Shown here in pieces: positions 12,248 to 22,354 of a stretch of DNA of 64,000 nucleotides (its first letter is position 1; the number at the start of each line of letters is the position of its first letter). The notes beneath the pieces were generated by a model. It searched no databases. It had not been told where the DNA came from and was given only the letters and a program-made list of their open reading frames with translations. This DNA comes from Anthopleura xanthogrammica (taxonomy: Eukaryota; Cnidaria; Anthozoa; Actiniaria; Actiniidae), in contig OZ025212.1 in assembly GCA_964019055.1 (NCBI GenBank), forward strand, positions 11,995,391-12,059,390. The letters are read 5' to 3'. A program made the position numbers and the translations under genes.

Positions 12248-12580
12248 CCCATATATGGGCATGACATTTATGAAGATCGCTGCATGCATGCGCAGTGATT
12301 ATCTATGTAAGGATCTTGTTTAGTCATGGTATATATGTATATATACTGATACTGATATAGCTAATTGACCTATCATTGATGTAAACCCATATATGGGTAT
12401 GACTTTTATGAAGATCGCTGCATGCATGCGCGGTGATTATCTATGTAAGGATCTTGTTTAGTCATGGTATATATATACTGATACTGATATAGCTAGTTGA
12501 CCTATCGTTGATGTAAACCCATATATTGGCATGACATTTATGAAGATCGCTGCATGCATGCGCAGCGATTATTATAAGTA
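12248..12580 (+). repeat. Tandem repeat, about 135-bp unit, 2.5 copies
   Basis: Units start at CCCATATATGGG (12248, 12386, 12518). Each carries GCTGCATGCATGCGC and GGATCTTGTTTAGTC followed by a variable TATATA tract. The same array follows gene D at 25877-26210, so it was present in the common 3' flank before the two genes separated. Confidence 0.9.
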
Positions 12581-12704
12581 ATAGCATGACTTGAGGGTGA
12601 TTAGTGATTAAATGTCCCCGAAAGCCGAGGGAGGTTTTGTTGAAGTCCTGACGCAGTGTTGTGTTAAAAATCTTAAAACATAGAAGCTAAGACCAAAAGG
12701 ATGC

Positions 12705-12941
12705 ATGGGAAAGTCAAGTAAGCCACATTTCAATACGTTTTCTTTAAGCTGTATCAACGTGTTTTTCGATTTTAATGATATTAAAAAGACAAGGACATTA
12801 TATTTTTGTCCTGCATATTGTTTATTTCTGGCCAGAGTGGTATATTCGCAGCCGAGAGCAGGTGAAATTAAGCAAAACCTTCATTTAGCTGCCAACCTGG
12901 TCAAGTCCCGCCAGCCTTTTCTACCACGGCGACCAAAATAG
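12705..12941 (+). CDS. Conserved 78-codon ORF in the 3' flank of gene A (hypothetical)
   Basis: The frame starts MGKSSKPHFN and ends PFLPRRPK. A paralogue of identical length lies at 26344-26580 after gene D. By eye there are nine substitutions and no indel between them, five synonymous and four non-synonymous, which is fewer non-synonymous changes than neutral drift would give. I recognise no domain. It could be a small gene, a terminal exon of an unseen transcript, or simply part of a conserved repeat. Confidence 0.35.
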   Translation: MGKSSKPHFNTFSLSCINVFFDFNDIKKTRTLYFCPAYCLFLARVVYSQPRAGEIKQNLHLAANLVKSRQPFLPRRPK

Positions 12942-13261
12942 TAGCATAACTAAAAACCAGACAATAACTTCTCTGGGCCGTCCTGACCTTCCATGAAAGT
13001 GTTTACTCATTTTTTTTCCATATCTCTCACTCAATAGGAGGTTCATGTTTATGATTTGAGTTCACTTATCTTTCGTGAACAACTTTGCTTCAAGCATTTC
13101 GTTAGCAGACATGAAATCACTATCTTGTTTTTGTTTAAAGGAATAATTGACAAAACAGGTCACGTGACGAAGTCAAGATATTGAATATTTCTACTCTCTG
13201 CCTTAACGAAGTCAACCGGAAGTCAACACAACATTAATGCGTCCACTTAATTGTTCGTAGT

Positions 13262-13570
13262 AGGAATCAACAGAAAGCCATTATGATGTTTAAAGTAGCC
13301 AATGGCTTAGTACTACCCTATATTATGATGGAAATGTTTACAAATCATCTCGGGTCTCAATCGTATGGGTTGCGTTCTCCTAATAAGAATTTTCAAATTC
13401 ATAAAGTTGAACTCTCGAATTGTATAAAAAGAGTTTCGCGTACACTGGGCCCAAGTAATCGAACTCGTGACCCCATTCCGTGAAAGAGGAAAAATCACTC
13501 CAGAGGTTCAAGAAGAAAATTGAACTTTATGATCTCTTCATCGATTGAACATAGCGTTTCAAAATAGCTG
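13262..13570 (+). mobile_element. 3' relic of a LINE ORF2
   Basis: The frame reads MMFKVANGLVLPYIMMEMF, then GSQSYGLRSPNKNFQIHKV, then a shifted KSLQRFKKKIELYDLF. This follows the order of the C-terminal segment of non-LTR retrotransposon ORF2 proteins (NGL.P.YI, YGLRS, then a basic FK.K helix). At least one frameshift and a stop interrupt it. It lies upstream of the gene B promoter. Confidence 0.55.
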
Positions 13571-13829
13571 ATTCCGATTTCTATACCGTTATCTTTTGAG
13601 TTTGTAAATATAAAGACATCTTCTTAAAATATATATATTTTTAAAAACATTCGTCGCCTAGCAACTCAATCTTGATCAATAGTAAAAAAAAATCCGTTTA
13701 AACCGGTCTTGTTTACTTTTCACACTCCTAGCCTATTTCTGATAAATGACTTTGTTAGAGAGAGATTAAGCTTGTCTAAGCTTTTCAGTCTGTTTCTGGT
13801 TGATTCTCTAGAATCGACCTATTTGCTAG

Positions 13830-13855
13830 CTACTTTTGGTTCAAACACTACAAAC
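13830..13855 (+). promoter_or_regulatory. Conserved upstream box of Ly6 gene B
   Basis: This is the same 26-bp block as at 5474, with G for A at one position. It is followed by AGTCAGTGATTGCCCCACAA and GACTGACG before the ATG at 13915. In gene B the spacing to ATG is about 10 bp longer. Confidence 0.5.
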
Positions 13856-13914
13856 CGTTTGGTAGGCTTTGGTTGAGTCATTTTTAAGTCAGTGATTGCC
13901 CCACAAGACTGACG

Positions 13915-16626
13915 ATGTTTCATTCTTTATTGGTTTTTGCCGCATTTGCGTGTTTGCTGCCGAACGGTAAGTATAAAATGCATGGCAGATATCATCAATT
14001 TTTACCGGAATTATAAAGTTGAATGTTCAGTAGTTTAGAATCACCTGCTGGCTTTATTATTAGTAAACCGCTGTAATACCACAGTGTTCCGCGAACAAAC
14101 GCTCGAAATTGCTAAATTGCTAGGGAAAGCTAATTTCATTAGGGGATTATACGAGTTGATCAATATGCAAAAGACTCTCTGAGGATACGGAAGTAAAACT
14201 GTGCAAGATCCTAATATTTTTCCATCATATCCCCGTAGATCAAACAGTGTCAACCAAAGGAATATAAAATGCCGTTAAAAAAGGACATGTTTCACTTTGA
14301 TATCATATAAGTTTTAACCGTCTCTGAAACCGTTATGACGAAAACACTGACTTCCAAGTACTGACGCGCCCACTTCTTGGAAGTATAGTCTGTTTACACA
14401 GAGAAGCTTGATTCGGCCATAGTAAATATAGGGTTTCCCTCTATTAATCATGCTTCCTATAGGAAATCATATGGTTTCGAGTGCAATTTGAAGTAAATTT
14501 GAAGGGTAAGTAATATCGTTTACTTTTCTATTCATTTCGCAAACAAAAGCCAGTCAAAATGTCTAAAGAAGTGCTTCATTGGGCTCAGAATCGCTTTCAA
14601 GGATATTTTAACGATTTACCTCGATTTTTGTAGTTAAATAATGAGCGAAGAGTGAAAATATCACGATACTTTGTTGAAAAACTTCATCAAAGCTTCGCTC
14701 GCCGATTGACAGTTTGCCAAGGAATTTATCTCTTGCTTGTTTACCAAGGGATTATGTCTTGCTCATTAATTAAATCACACAAGAGATAAAAACTTTCAAT
14801 TGGTGCTTTTGTGAGGTTTTCCTTCAATATTTATAGCATTTTTTCAGTTTTTTTTTATCTTTAGTTTTCGTGTGGAGAAAAAATCTCGCCGTCATTCAAC
14901 AAAAATACAAAATTCCTTTGAAATTTGACGTCATTGAAATCTAATTTAAGATTGGTACTTTGTCCCTTCCATTATTTTTCAACCAATCAGAATGCGTTTT
15001 TGACAAAGAACATTGCACTGTGTTTCTTTTTTTTCTGCAATAGTATTTCAAAAAACTGCACAGCTTTCAGCCAATAAGAATTGAGAAATTTTTTCATGTA
15101 CATCATTAGGGCTAAAATAAGCGCGTAATATACGTGGAAATAGCAAACCTTTAAAGCTTCATTTTCTCGAATTTCGGTGTTACCTAGGTGATACAAGAAA
15201 ATGTAACTAGCCAATCAGCGCGAAGCTAAGAAGCTCAAGTTGTTAGTAGGGTAGGACACGGCAAATGTTTTTCGGTATAAACAAAATTGGAGCTAGAATT
15301 CAAATTTCTCTCATTTTAAACGCAGGATCCAGTGTTTCTAAAATACTGAAAAGTTATTATCAATAAAATTATTTTTTCTTTCAAATTCGAGAGCTAGAAC
15401 GAGCTTCGAGAAAATGTTCAGGCTTCCCTCCCTTGATTTGATAATTGGATGCGGGTTTTACTTTGTCAAAGAAGCTCGTGAACACGAAGTTTATAGAAAA
15501 ACTAAAACGAAGTTTTAGCCGTTGCATCTCAATATTAGCCATGTTAAATCATTTTGACAGGCTTTGGATTCCTCTAAGAGTTCTAGCGACGCGAGTTGTG
15601 CTGCTCTAATCGAGTAAGTTTGAGTTGCTGACAAATAATTCAGCTGATATCAATTCTCACAATACTCAATAATAAAACTGAAATGTGGAGAGTCCTATTC
15701 GACGCAGCGAGCTCCCTTTGCATTTGAAGATGGCCACAACATCAGTTGTATGATACAGTTTTATTTCTTATTTACAATTTTAGGTTGTGCAAATTTATTT
15801 ATTAGTATTTTATCATATAATATTTTGTCAGTTTTGGATATATTTCTATATTTTTTAATTGCATGATACCTTTTATGGTCATTTTGTGCTGTTTTTCACT
15901 TATTGGAAAGCGGAAAATTCTTAAAATATTCAACCGGAAATTTTTGGAAATTGTATTTGCAAGCTCAAAAACCCTCAGTTAAGTTTTGATTAGCTTCGAT
16001 TCTGAAATTTGTTTTAAATTTAAAAAAAATTATTCTGTTTTTGAAAAGCTATAATTATTAATAAGAGCTTTTTTTTGCGCGAAGGAATGCTCGGTCATAG
16101 CTCTCATTATTGTCATTAGCGGCACTTACTTATTGAATTGTCCAGGCACTGATTTATCGCTATAATGGATCAATTGAAAACTCCACGTCGATTTTCTTTC
16201 TTTCTTTTTAAGTTCTTAGCATGTGAATAAGGGGTTTATACTCTGTATATTCATTATTTTTCAGCCGTAGGCAGGCGCAACTGCTATGAATGTACATCCT
16301 ATAATTCATGGTCTGACTGCCAAAGGAGTGCGAGAAAAGTTTATTGCCCTAATTATAGCTATGACGATTGTGGAAAGTTAAAGGTCACAACTACCAACAT
16401 AATCACTGGTGCAAAGACAACCAAATTCATCAAGTCATGTACACAGACGTGCGTCAAAGATGATCTCGCTATATGCCTAAAGTACGGCAAGTCTTGTGAT
16501 GAATATTACTGCTGTAATAGTGACTACTGCAACACGGGCTCAAGATTGGTTGCAAGCCTGCCATTTACTATGTTGGCTTTTGCAGCAACAGTCACTGCCG
16601 TCTTCACAAGCAAGATGATGATGTAA
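13915..16626 (+). CDS. Ly6/uPAR single-domain GPI-anchored-type protein, gene B
   Basis: There are two exons, 13915-13966 and 16265-16626, joined in phase 1 across a 2.3-kb intron; the product is 137 residues. Residues 1-17 are a signal peptide nearly identical to those of the neighbouring genes. The mature part has 12 cysteines (24, 27, 36, 45, 53, 76, 80, 88, 95, 100, 101, 106) and ends its domain with YCCNSDYCN, the Ly6/three-finger signature. Residues 113-133 are hydrophobic, as expected for a GPI-attachment signal. A single cell-surface three-finger domain is predicted, and its partner is unknown. A polyadenylation signal AATAAA lies at 16711. The encoded protein is identical to that of gene C except at the last signal-peptide residues (LLPN against LLPY). 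Confidence 0.88.
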
Positions 16627-16710
16627 CACTTCAAGCAAGGGATTTTTGTCTTGCGATTGCAGCTTCAGTCGGTAACATGCACCATATGAAGCACCCTTTT
16701 TATATTTTAC

Positions 16711-16716
16711 AATAAA
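16711..16716 (+). terminator. Polyadenylation signal of gene B
   Basis: AATAAA lies 85 bases after the stop codon of gene B, at a normal distance for a 3' UTR. The identical signal for gene C is at 20926-20931. Confidence 0.65.
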
Positions 16717-16930
16717 ACTTTGCAAAGATAATGTTAATACCACGACCTGCTCTAGCATGTATTTTTGATAAAAATACATAGCGTATGTATTGTAGTTTGA
16801 AGCAATTAGACCAAGGCATTTAAAATCGTTAATTTAAAGCGCTGTTAGTTAGATGGGTTTGAAGCAATATAAGAAATGATAAATAAGTATTTTTCAGTCA
16901 ATCTTGTAATAATGAAGAACTTCTTCATAT

Positions 16931-17066
16931 ATAGATCCCTTGCAAGTGACGTCAGAGCAGCTCAATTTGGAAGGCAAAACAAAAGAATTTTAATATCCTG
17001 AGAATTGGAACCTATTGCGTTACCCTCCAAATTGGGCTGCATTCCGACGTGCCTCAAGGGGTCTAC
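16931..17066. mobile_element. Small TIR element, AAGGGGTCTA ends
   Basis: It has imperfect inverted ends (ATAGATCCCTTGCAAGTGAC; GACGTGCCTCAAGGGGTCTA) with inner arms GCTCAATTTGGA and CCAAATTGGGC. Copies occur at 21146-21281 (through the tandem duplication) and, independently, at 32850-32960. Confidence 0.65.
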
Positions 17067-18060
17067 ACAGGCTATTAACCATTGTTATTATGGAACTGAA
17101 ATTTTGTATTTGATATCACTTTTTGGTAAAATAAAGGTAATTTTGTCACATATGAAGCATTAATATTTGTATGCCTTGATGAGAAACACTCAAAAAAATC
17201 TATTTCAGTTTTATATACCTCGTTCGTGGATTGCAAATGAGAGCTTTGAGAATAGGCTAGCTAGAAGGATGTGTGTTGTTCTTTAGCTCGTGTTTTCTTG
17301 ATTGATATCAACCAAAACCAACATCGTCGCGAAAGCAAATCATTTGTTGTACGTGTGATTGGGAAGCGATGTAAACAATTAGAGTTAATTTGGCCTGCAT
17401 TACTTGTTTGTTTCGGGAGGCGGGGTTTTCACACCTGATGTGCATTGCCTCGTTAAGTTTCCTCCCTTGTGTTTTTCTTTGTTTTTTTTTTCAGGGATAT
17501 TCTCGTTAAAAACGCTCTAATAGCGCTGAAACTCGGCCACAGATCCAAAAGCAGCAAGAATACGATATCAATGCCAAAAAAAACAACATTATTATGGTAG
17601 ATTCTTGAAATGACTAAGGACAATTCATCGCTACATACATTTACTGTGAATATGCAAATATCACCTACTCGCGAAAATCTAGCTTGGGCACCCTGTGAGT
17701 AAATTCAATTAAAAACATTGACATATAATTGCCATATTACAATCTGACGTTACATCAAACAATCCATTGTTTTATGGCTATGGAATTGGTCGCCAGAGGG
17801 GAAAAATAGCAGAACAAATTAGATCACAATAAAATTTGGTTTATGATATAATGGAAAGTGAGAACAGCAAAAAATTACACTAAATATCTCGAAAAAAGGA
17901 AGATTTAGCCTAAGTGTTTTATGATTTTTTTCCATGTAAACAAGCTGTGACGTCTTATTGAAGTAGGCAAACAAGTAATTAACTTTCTGACTCCTATTTC
18001 ATCAATGACCGCAGCTTCTCTACGCTTGCAATCCATTTTGGGTTATATGCGCTAGGATCA
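17067..18060. other. Intergenic DNA between genes B and C
   Basis: This is AT-rich and without a supportable exon. It is duplicated exactly at 21282-22275 as part of the 4215-bp unit. Confidence 0.6.
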
Positions 18061-18074
18061 GCCTATTTACACTA

Positions 18075-18100
18075 CTACTTTTGGTTCAAACACTACAAAC
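18075..18100 (+). promoter_or_regulatory. Conserved upstream box of Ly6 gene C
   Basis: This is the same block as before gene D, to which it is identical because of the tandem duplication. It lies 40-65 bp upstream of the ATG at 18140. Confidence 0.5.
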
Positions 18101-18139
18101 TTTGGGTAGTCATTGCTTCAGTGCCCCACAAGACTGACG

Positions 18140-20841
18140 ATGTTTCATTCTTTATTGGTTTTTGCCGCATTTGCGTGTTTGCTGCCGTACGGTAAGTATA
18201 AAATGCATGGCAGATATCATCAATTTTTATCGGAATTATAAAGTTGAACATCAGTAGTTTAGAATCACCTTCTGGCTTTATTATTAGTAAACCGCTATAA
18301 TACCACACTGTTCCGCGAACAAACGCTCGAAATTGCTAAATTGCTAGGGAAAGCTAATTTCATTAGGGGATTATAAGAGTTGATCCATATACAAAAGACT
18401 CTCTGAGGATACGGAAGTAAAACTGTGCAAAATCATATTTTTCCATCTGTGTAGATCAAGCAGTGTCAACGAAACGAATATAAACTGCCGTTAAAAAAGG
18501 ACATGTTTCACTTTGATATCATATAAGTTTTAACCGTCTCCGAAACCGTTATGACGAAAACACTGACTTCCAAGTACTGACGCGCCCACTTCTTGGAAGT
18601 ATAGTCTGTTTACACAGAGAAGCTTGATTCGGCCATAGTAAATATAGGGGTTCCCTCTATTAATCATGCTTCCTATAGGAAATCATATGGTTTCGAGTGC
18701 AATTTGAAGTAAATTTGAAGGGTAAGTAGTATCTTTACTTTTCTATTCATTTCGCAAACAAAAGCCAGTCAAAATGTCTAAAGAAGTGCTTCATTGGGCT
18801 CAGAATCGCTTTCAAGGATATTTTAACGATTTACCTCGATTTTTGTAGTTAAATAATGAGCGAAGAGTGAAAATATCACGATACTTTGTTGAAAAACTTC
18901 ATCAAAGCTTCGCTCGCCGATTGACAGTTTGCCAAGGAATTTATCTCTTGCTTGTTTACCAAGGGATTATGTCTTGCTCATTAATTAAATCACACAAGAG
19001 ATAAAAACTTTCAATTGGTGCTTTTGTGAGGTTTTCCTTCAATATTTATAGCATTTTTTCAGTTTTTTTTTATCTTTAGTTTTCGTGTGGAGAAAAAATC
19101 TCGCCGTCATTCAACAAAAATACAAAATTCCTTTGAAATTTGACGTCATTGAAATCTAATTTAAGATTGGTACTTTGTCCCTTCCATTATTTTTCAACCA
19201 ATCAGAATGCGTTTTTGACAAAGAACATTGCACTGTGTTTCTTTTTTTTCTGCAATAGTATTTCAAAAAACTGCACAGCTTTCAGCCAATAAGAATTGAG
19301 AAATTTTTTCATGTACATCATTAGGGCTAAAATAAGCGCGTAATATACGTGGAAATAGCAAACCTTTAAAGCTTCATTTTCTCGAATTTCGGTGTTACCT
19401 AGGTGATACAAGAAAATGTAACTAGCCAATCAGCGCGAAGCTAAGAAGCTCAAGTTGTTAGTAGGGTAGGACACGGCAAATGTTTTTCGGTATAAACAAA
19501 ATTGGAGCTAGAATTCAAATTTCTCTCATTTTAAACGCAGGATCCAGTGTTTCTAAAATACTGAAAAGTTATTATCAATAAAATTATTTTTTCTTTCAAA
19601 TTCGAGAGCTAGAACGAGCTTCGAGAAAATGTTCAGGCTTCCCTCCCTTGATTTGATAATTGGATGCGGGTTTTACTTTGTCAAAGAAGCTCGTGAACAC
19701 GAAGTTTATAGAAAAACTAAAACGAAGTTTTAGCCGTTGCATCTCAATATTAGCCATGTTAAATCATTTTGACAGGCTTTGGATTCCTCTAAGAGTTCTA
19801 GCGACGCGAGTTGTGCTGCTCTAATCGAGTAAGTTTGAGTTGCTGACAAATAATTCAGCTGATATCAATTCTCACAATACTCAATAATAAAACTGAAATG
19901 TGGAGAGTCCTATTCGACGCAGCGAGCTCCCTTTGCATTTGAAGATGGCCACAACATCAGTTGTATGATACAGTTTTATTTCTTATTTACAATTTTAGGT
20001 TGTGCAAATTTATTTATTAGTATTTTATCATATAATATTTTGTCAGTTTTGGATATATTTCTATATTTTTTAATTGCATGATACCTTTTATGGTCATTTT
20101 GTGCTGTTTTTCACTTATTGGAAAGCGGAAAATTCTTAAAATATTCAACCGGAAATTTTTGGAAATTGTATTTGCAAGCTCAAAAACCCTCAGTTAAGTT
20201 TTGATTAGCTTCGATTCTGAAATTTGTTTTAAATTTAAAAAAAATTATTCTGTTTTTGAAAAGCTATAATTATTAATAAGAGCTTTTTTTTGCGCGAAGG
20301 AATGCTCGGTCATAGCTCTCATTATTGTCATTAGCGGCACTTACTTATTGAATTGTCCAGGCACTGATTTATCGCTATAATGGATCAATTGAAAACTCCA
20401 CGTCGATTTTCTTTCTTTCTTTTTAAGTTCTTAGCATGTGAATAAGGGGTTTATACTCTGTATATTCATTATTTTTCAGCCGTAGGCAGGCGCAACTGCT
20501 ATGAATGTACATCCTATAATTCATGGTCTGACTGCCAAAGGAGTGCGAGAAAAGTTTATTGCCCTAATTATAGCTATGACGATTGTGGAAAGTTAAAGGT
20601 CACAACTACCAACATAATCACTGGTGCAAAGACAACCAAATTCATCAAGTCATGTACACAGACGTGCGTCAAAGATGATCTCGCTATATGCCTAAAGTAC
20701 GGCAAGTCTTGTGATGAATATTACTGCTGTAATAGTGACTACTGCAACACGGGCTCAAGATTGGTTGCAAGCCTGCCATTTACTATGTTGGCTTTTGCAG
20801 CAACAGTCACTGCCGTCTTCACAAGCAAGATGATGATGTAA
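18140..20841 (+). CDS. Ly6/uPAR single-domain protein, gene C: hybrid of D exon 1 and B exon 2
   Basis: There are two exons, 18140-18191 and 20480-20841, giving a 137-residue product. Exon 1 (ending LLPY) matches gene D exon 1 at 22355. Exon 2 matches gene B exon 2 at 16265. The mature domain, with 12 cysteines, the YCCNSDYCN end and the hydrophobic tail, is the same as in B. The promoter region and the first part of intron 1 are those of D, and the rest is that of B, so the gene arose by unequal crossover between the homologous first introns of B and D. It may therefore make the B protein under D's regulation. A polyadenylation signal lies at 20926. Confidence 0.88.
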
Positions 20842-20925
20842 CACTTCAAGCAAGGGATTTTTGTCTTGCGATTGCAGCTTCAGTCGGTAACATGCACCAT
20901 ATGAAGCACCCTTTTTATATTTTAC

Positions 20926-20931
20926 AATAAA
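20926..20931 (+). terminator. Polyadenylation signal of gene C
   Basis: AATAAA lies 85 bases after the gene C stop codon, an exact copy of the gene B signal. Confidence 0.65.
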
Positions 20932-21145
20932 ACTTTGCAAAGATAATGTTAATACCACGACCTGCTCTAGCATGTATTTTTGATAAAAATACATAGCGTA
21001 TGTATTGTAGTTTGAAGCAATTAGACCAAGGCATTTAAAATCGTTAATTTAAAGCGCTGTTAGTTAGATGGGTTTGAAGCAATATAAGAAATGATAAATA
21101 AGTATTTTTCAGTCAATCTTGTAATAATGAAGAACTTCTTCATAT

Positions 21146-21281
21146 ATAGATCCCTTGCAAGTGACGTCAGAGCAGCTCAATTTGGAAGGCAAAACAAAAG
21201 AATTTTAATATCCTGAGAATTGGAACCTATTGCGTTACCCTCCAAATTGGGCTGCATTCCGACGTGCCTCAAGGGGTCTAC
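21146..21281. mobile_element. Small TIR element, AAGGGGTCTA ends (duplicate)
   Basis: This is the copy of the element at 16931 carried by the 4215-bp tandem duplication; it is not an independent insertion. Confidence 0.65.
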
Positions 21282-22289
21282 ACAGGCTATTAACCATTGT
21301 TATTATGGAACTGAAATTTTGTATTTGATATCACTTTTTGGTAAAATAAAGGTAATTTTGTCACATATGAAGCATTAATATTTGTATGCCTTGATGAGAA
21401 ACACTCAAAAAAATCTATTTCAGTTTTATATACCTCGTTCGTGGATTGCAAATGAGAGCTTTGAGAATAGGCTAGCTAGAAGGATGTGTGTTGTTCTTTA
21501 GCTCGTGTTTTCTTGATTGATATCAACCAAAACCAACATCGTCGCGAAAGCAAATCATTTGTTGTACGTGTGATTGGGAAGCGATGTAAACAATTAGAGT
21601 TAATTTGGCCTGCATTACTTGTTTGTTTCGGGAGGCGGGGTTTTCACACCTGATGTGCATTGCCTCGTTAAGTTTCCTCCCTTGTGTTTTTCTTTGTTTT
21701 TTTTTTCAGGGATATTCTCGTTAAAAACGCTCTAATAGCGCTGAAACTCGGCCACAGATCCAAAAGCAGCAAGAATACGATATCAATGCCAAAAAAAACA
21801 ACATTATTATGGTAGATTCTTGAAATGACTAAGGACAATTCATCGCTACATACATTTACTGTGAATATGCAAATATCACCTACTCGCGAAAATCTAGCTT
21901 GGGCACCCTGTGAGTAAATTCAATTAAAAACATTGACATATAATTGCCATATTACAATCTGACGTTACATCAAACAATCCATTGTTTTATGGCTATGGAA
22001 TTGGTCGCCAGAGGGGAAAAATAGCAGAACAAATTAGATCACAATAAAATTTGGTTTATGATATAATGGAAAGTGAGAACAGCAAAAAATTACACTAAAT
22101 ATCTCGAAAAAAGGAAGATTTAGCCTAAGTGTTTTATGATTTTTTTCCATGTAAACAAGCTGTGACGTCTTATTGAAGTAGGCAAACAAGTAATTAACTT
22201 TCTGACTCCTATTTCATCAATGACCGCAGCTTCTCTACGCTTGCAATCCATTTTGGGTTATATGCGCTAGGATCAGCCTATTTACACTA

Positions 22290-22315
22290 CTACTTTTGGT
22301 TCAAACACTACAAAC
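22290..22315 (+). promoter_or_regulatory. Conserved upstream box of Ly6 gene D
   Basis: It lies 40-65 bp upstream of the ATG at 22355 and has the same sequence as the box of gene C. Confidence 0.5.
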
Positions 22316-22354
22316 TTTGGGTAGTCATTGCTTCAGTGCCCCACAAGACTGACG

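Larger units (their letters stand above)
14521..18735 (+). repeat. 4215-bp tandem duplication, unit 1
   Basis: From about 14521 on, this sequence repeats at an offset of exactly 4215 bp, including introns and intergenic DNA. I noticed only one base difference (G18460 against A22675) in about 4.5 kb of overlap. The unit runs from intron 1 of gene B, through its exon 2 and 3' flank, to exon 1 and the start of intron 1 of gene C. Confidence 0.9.
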
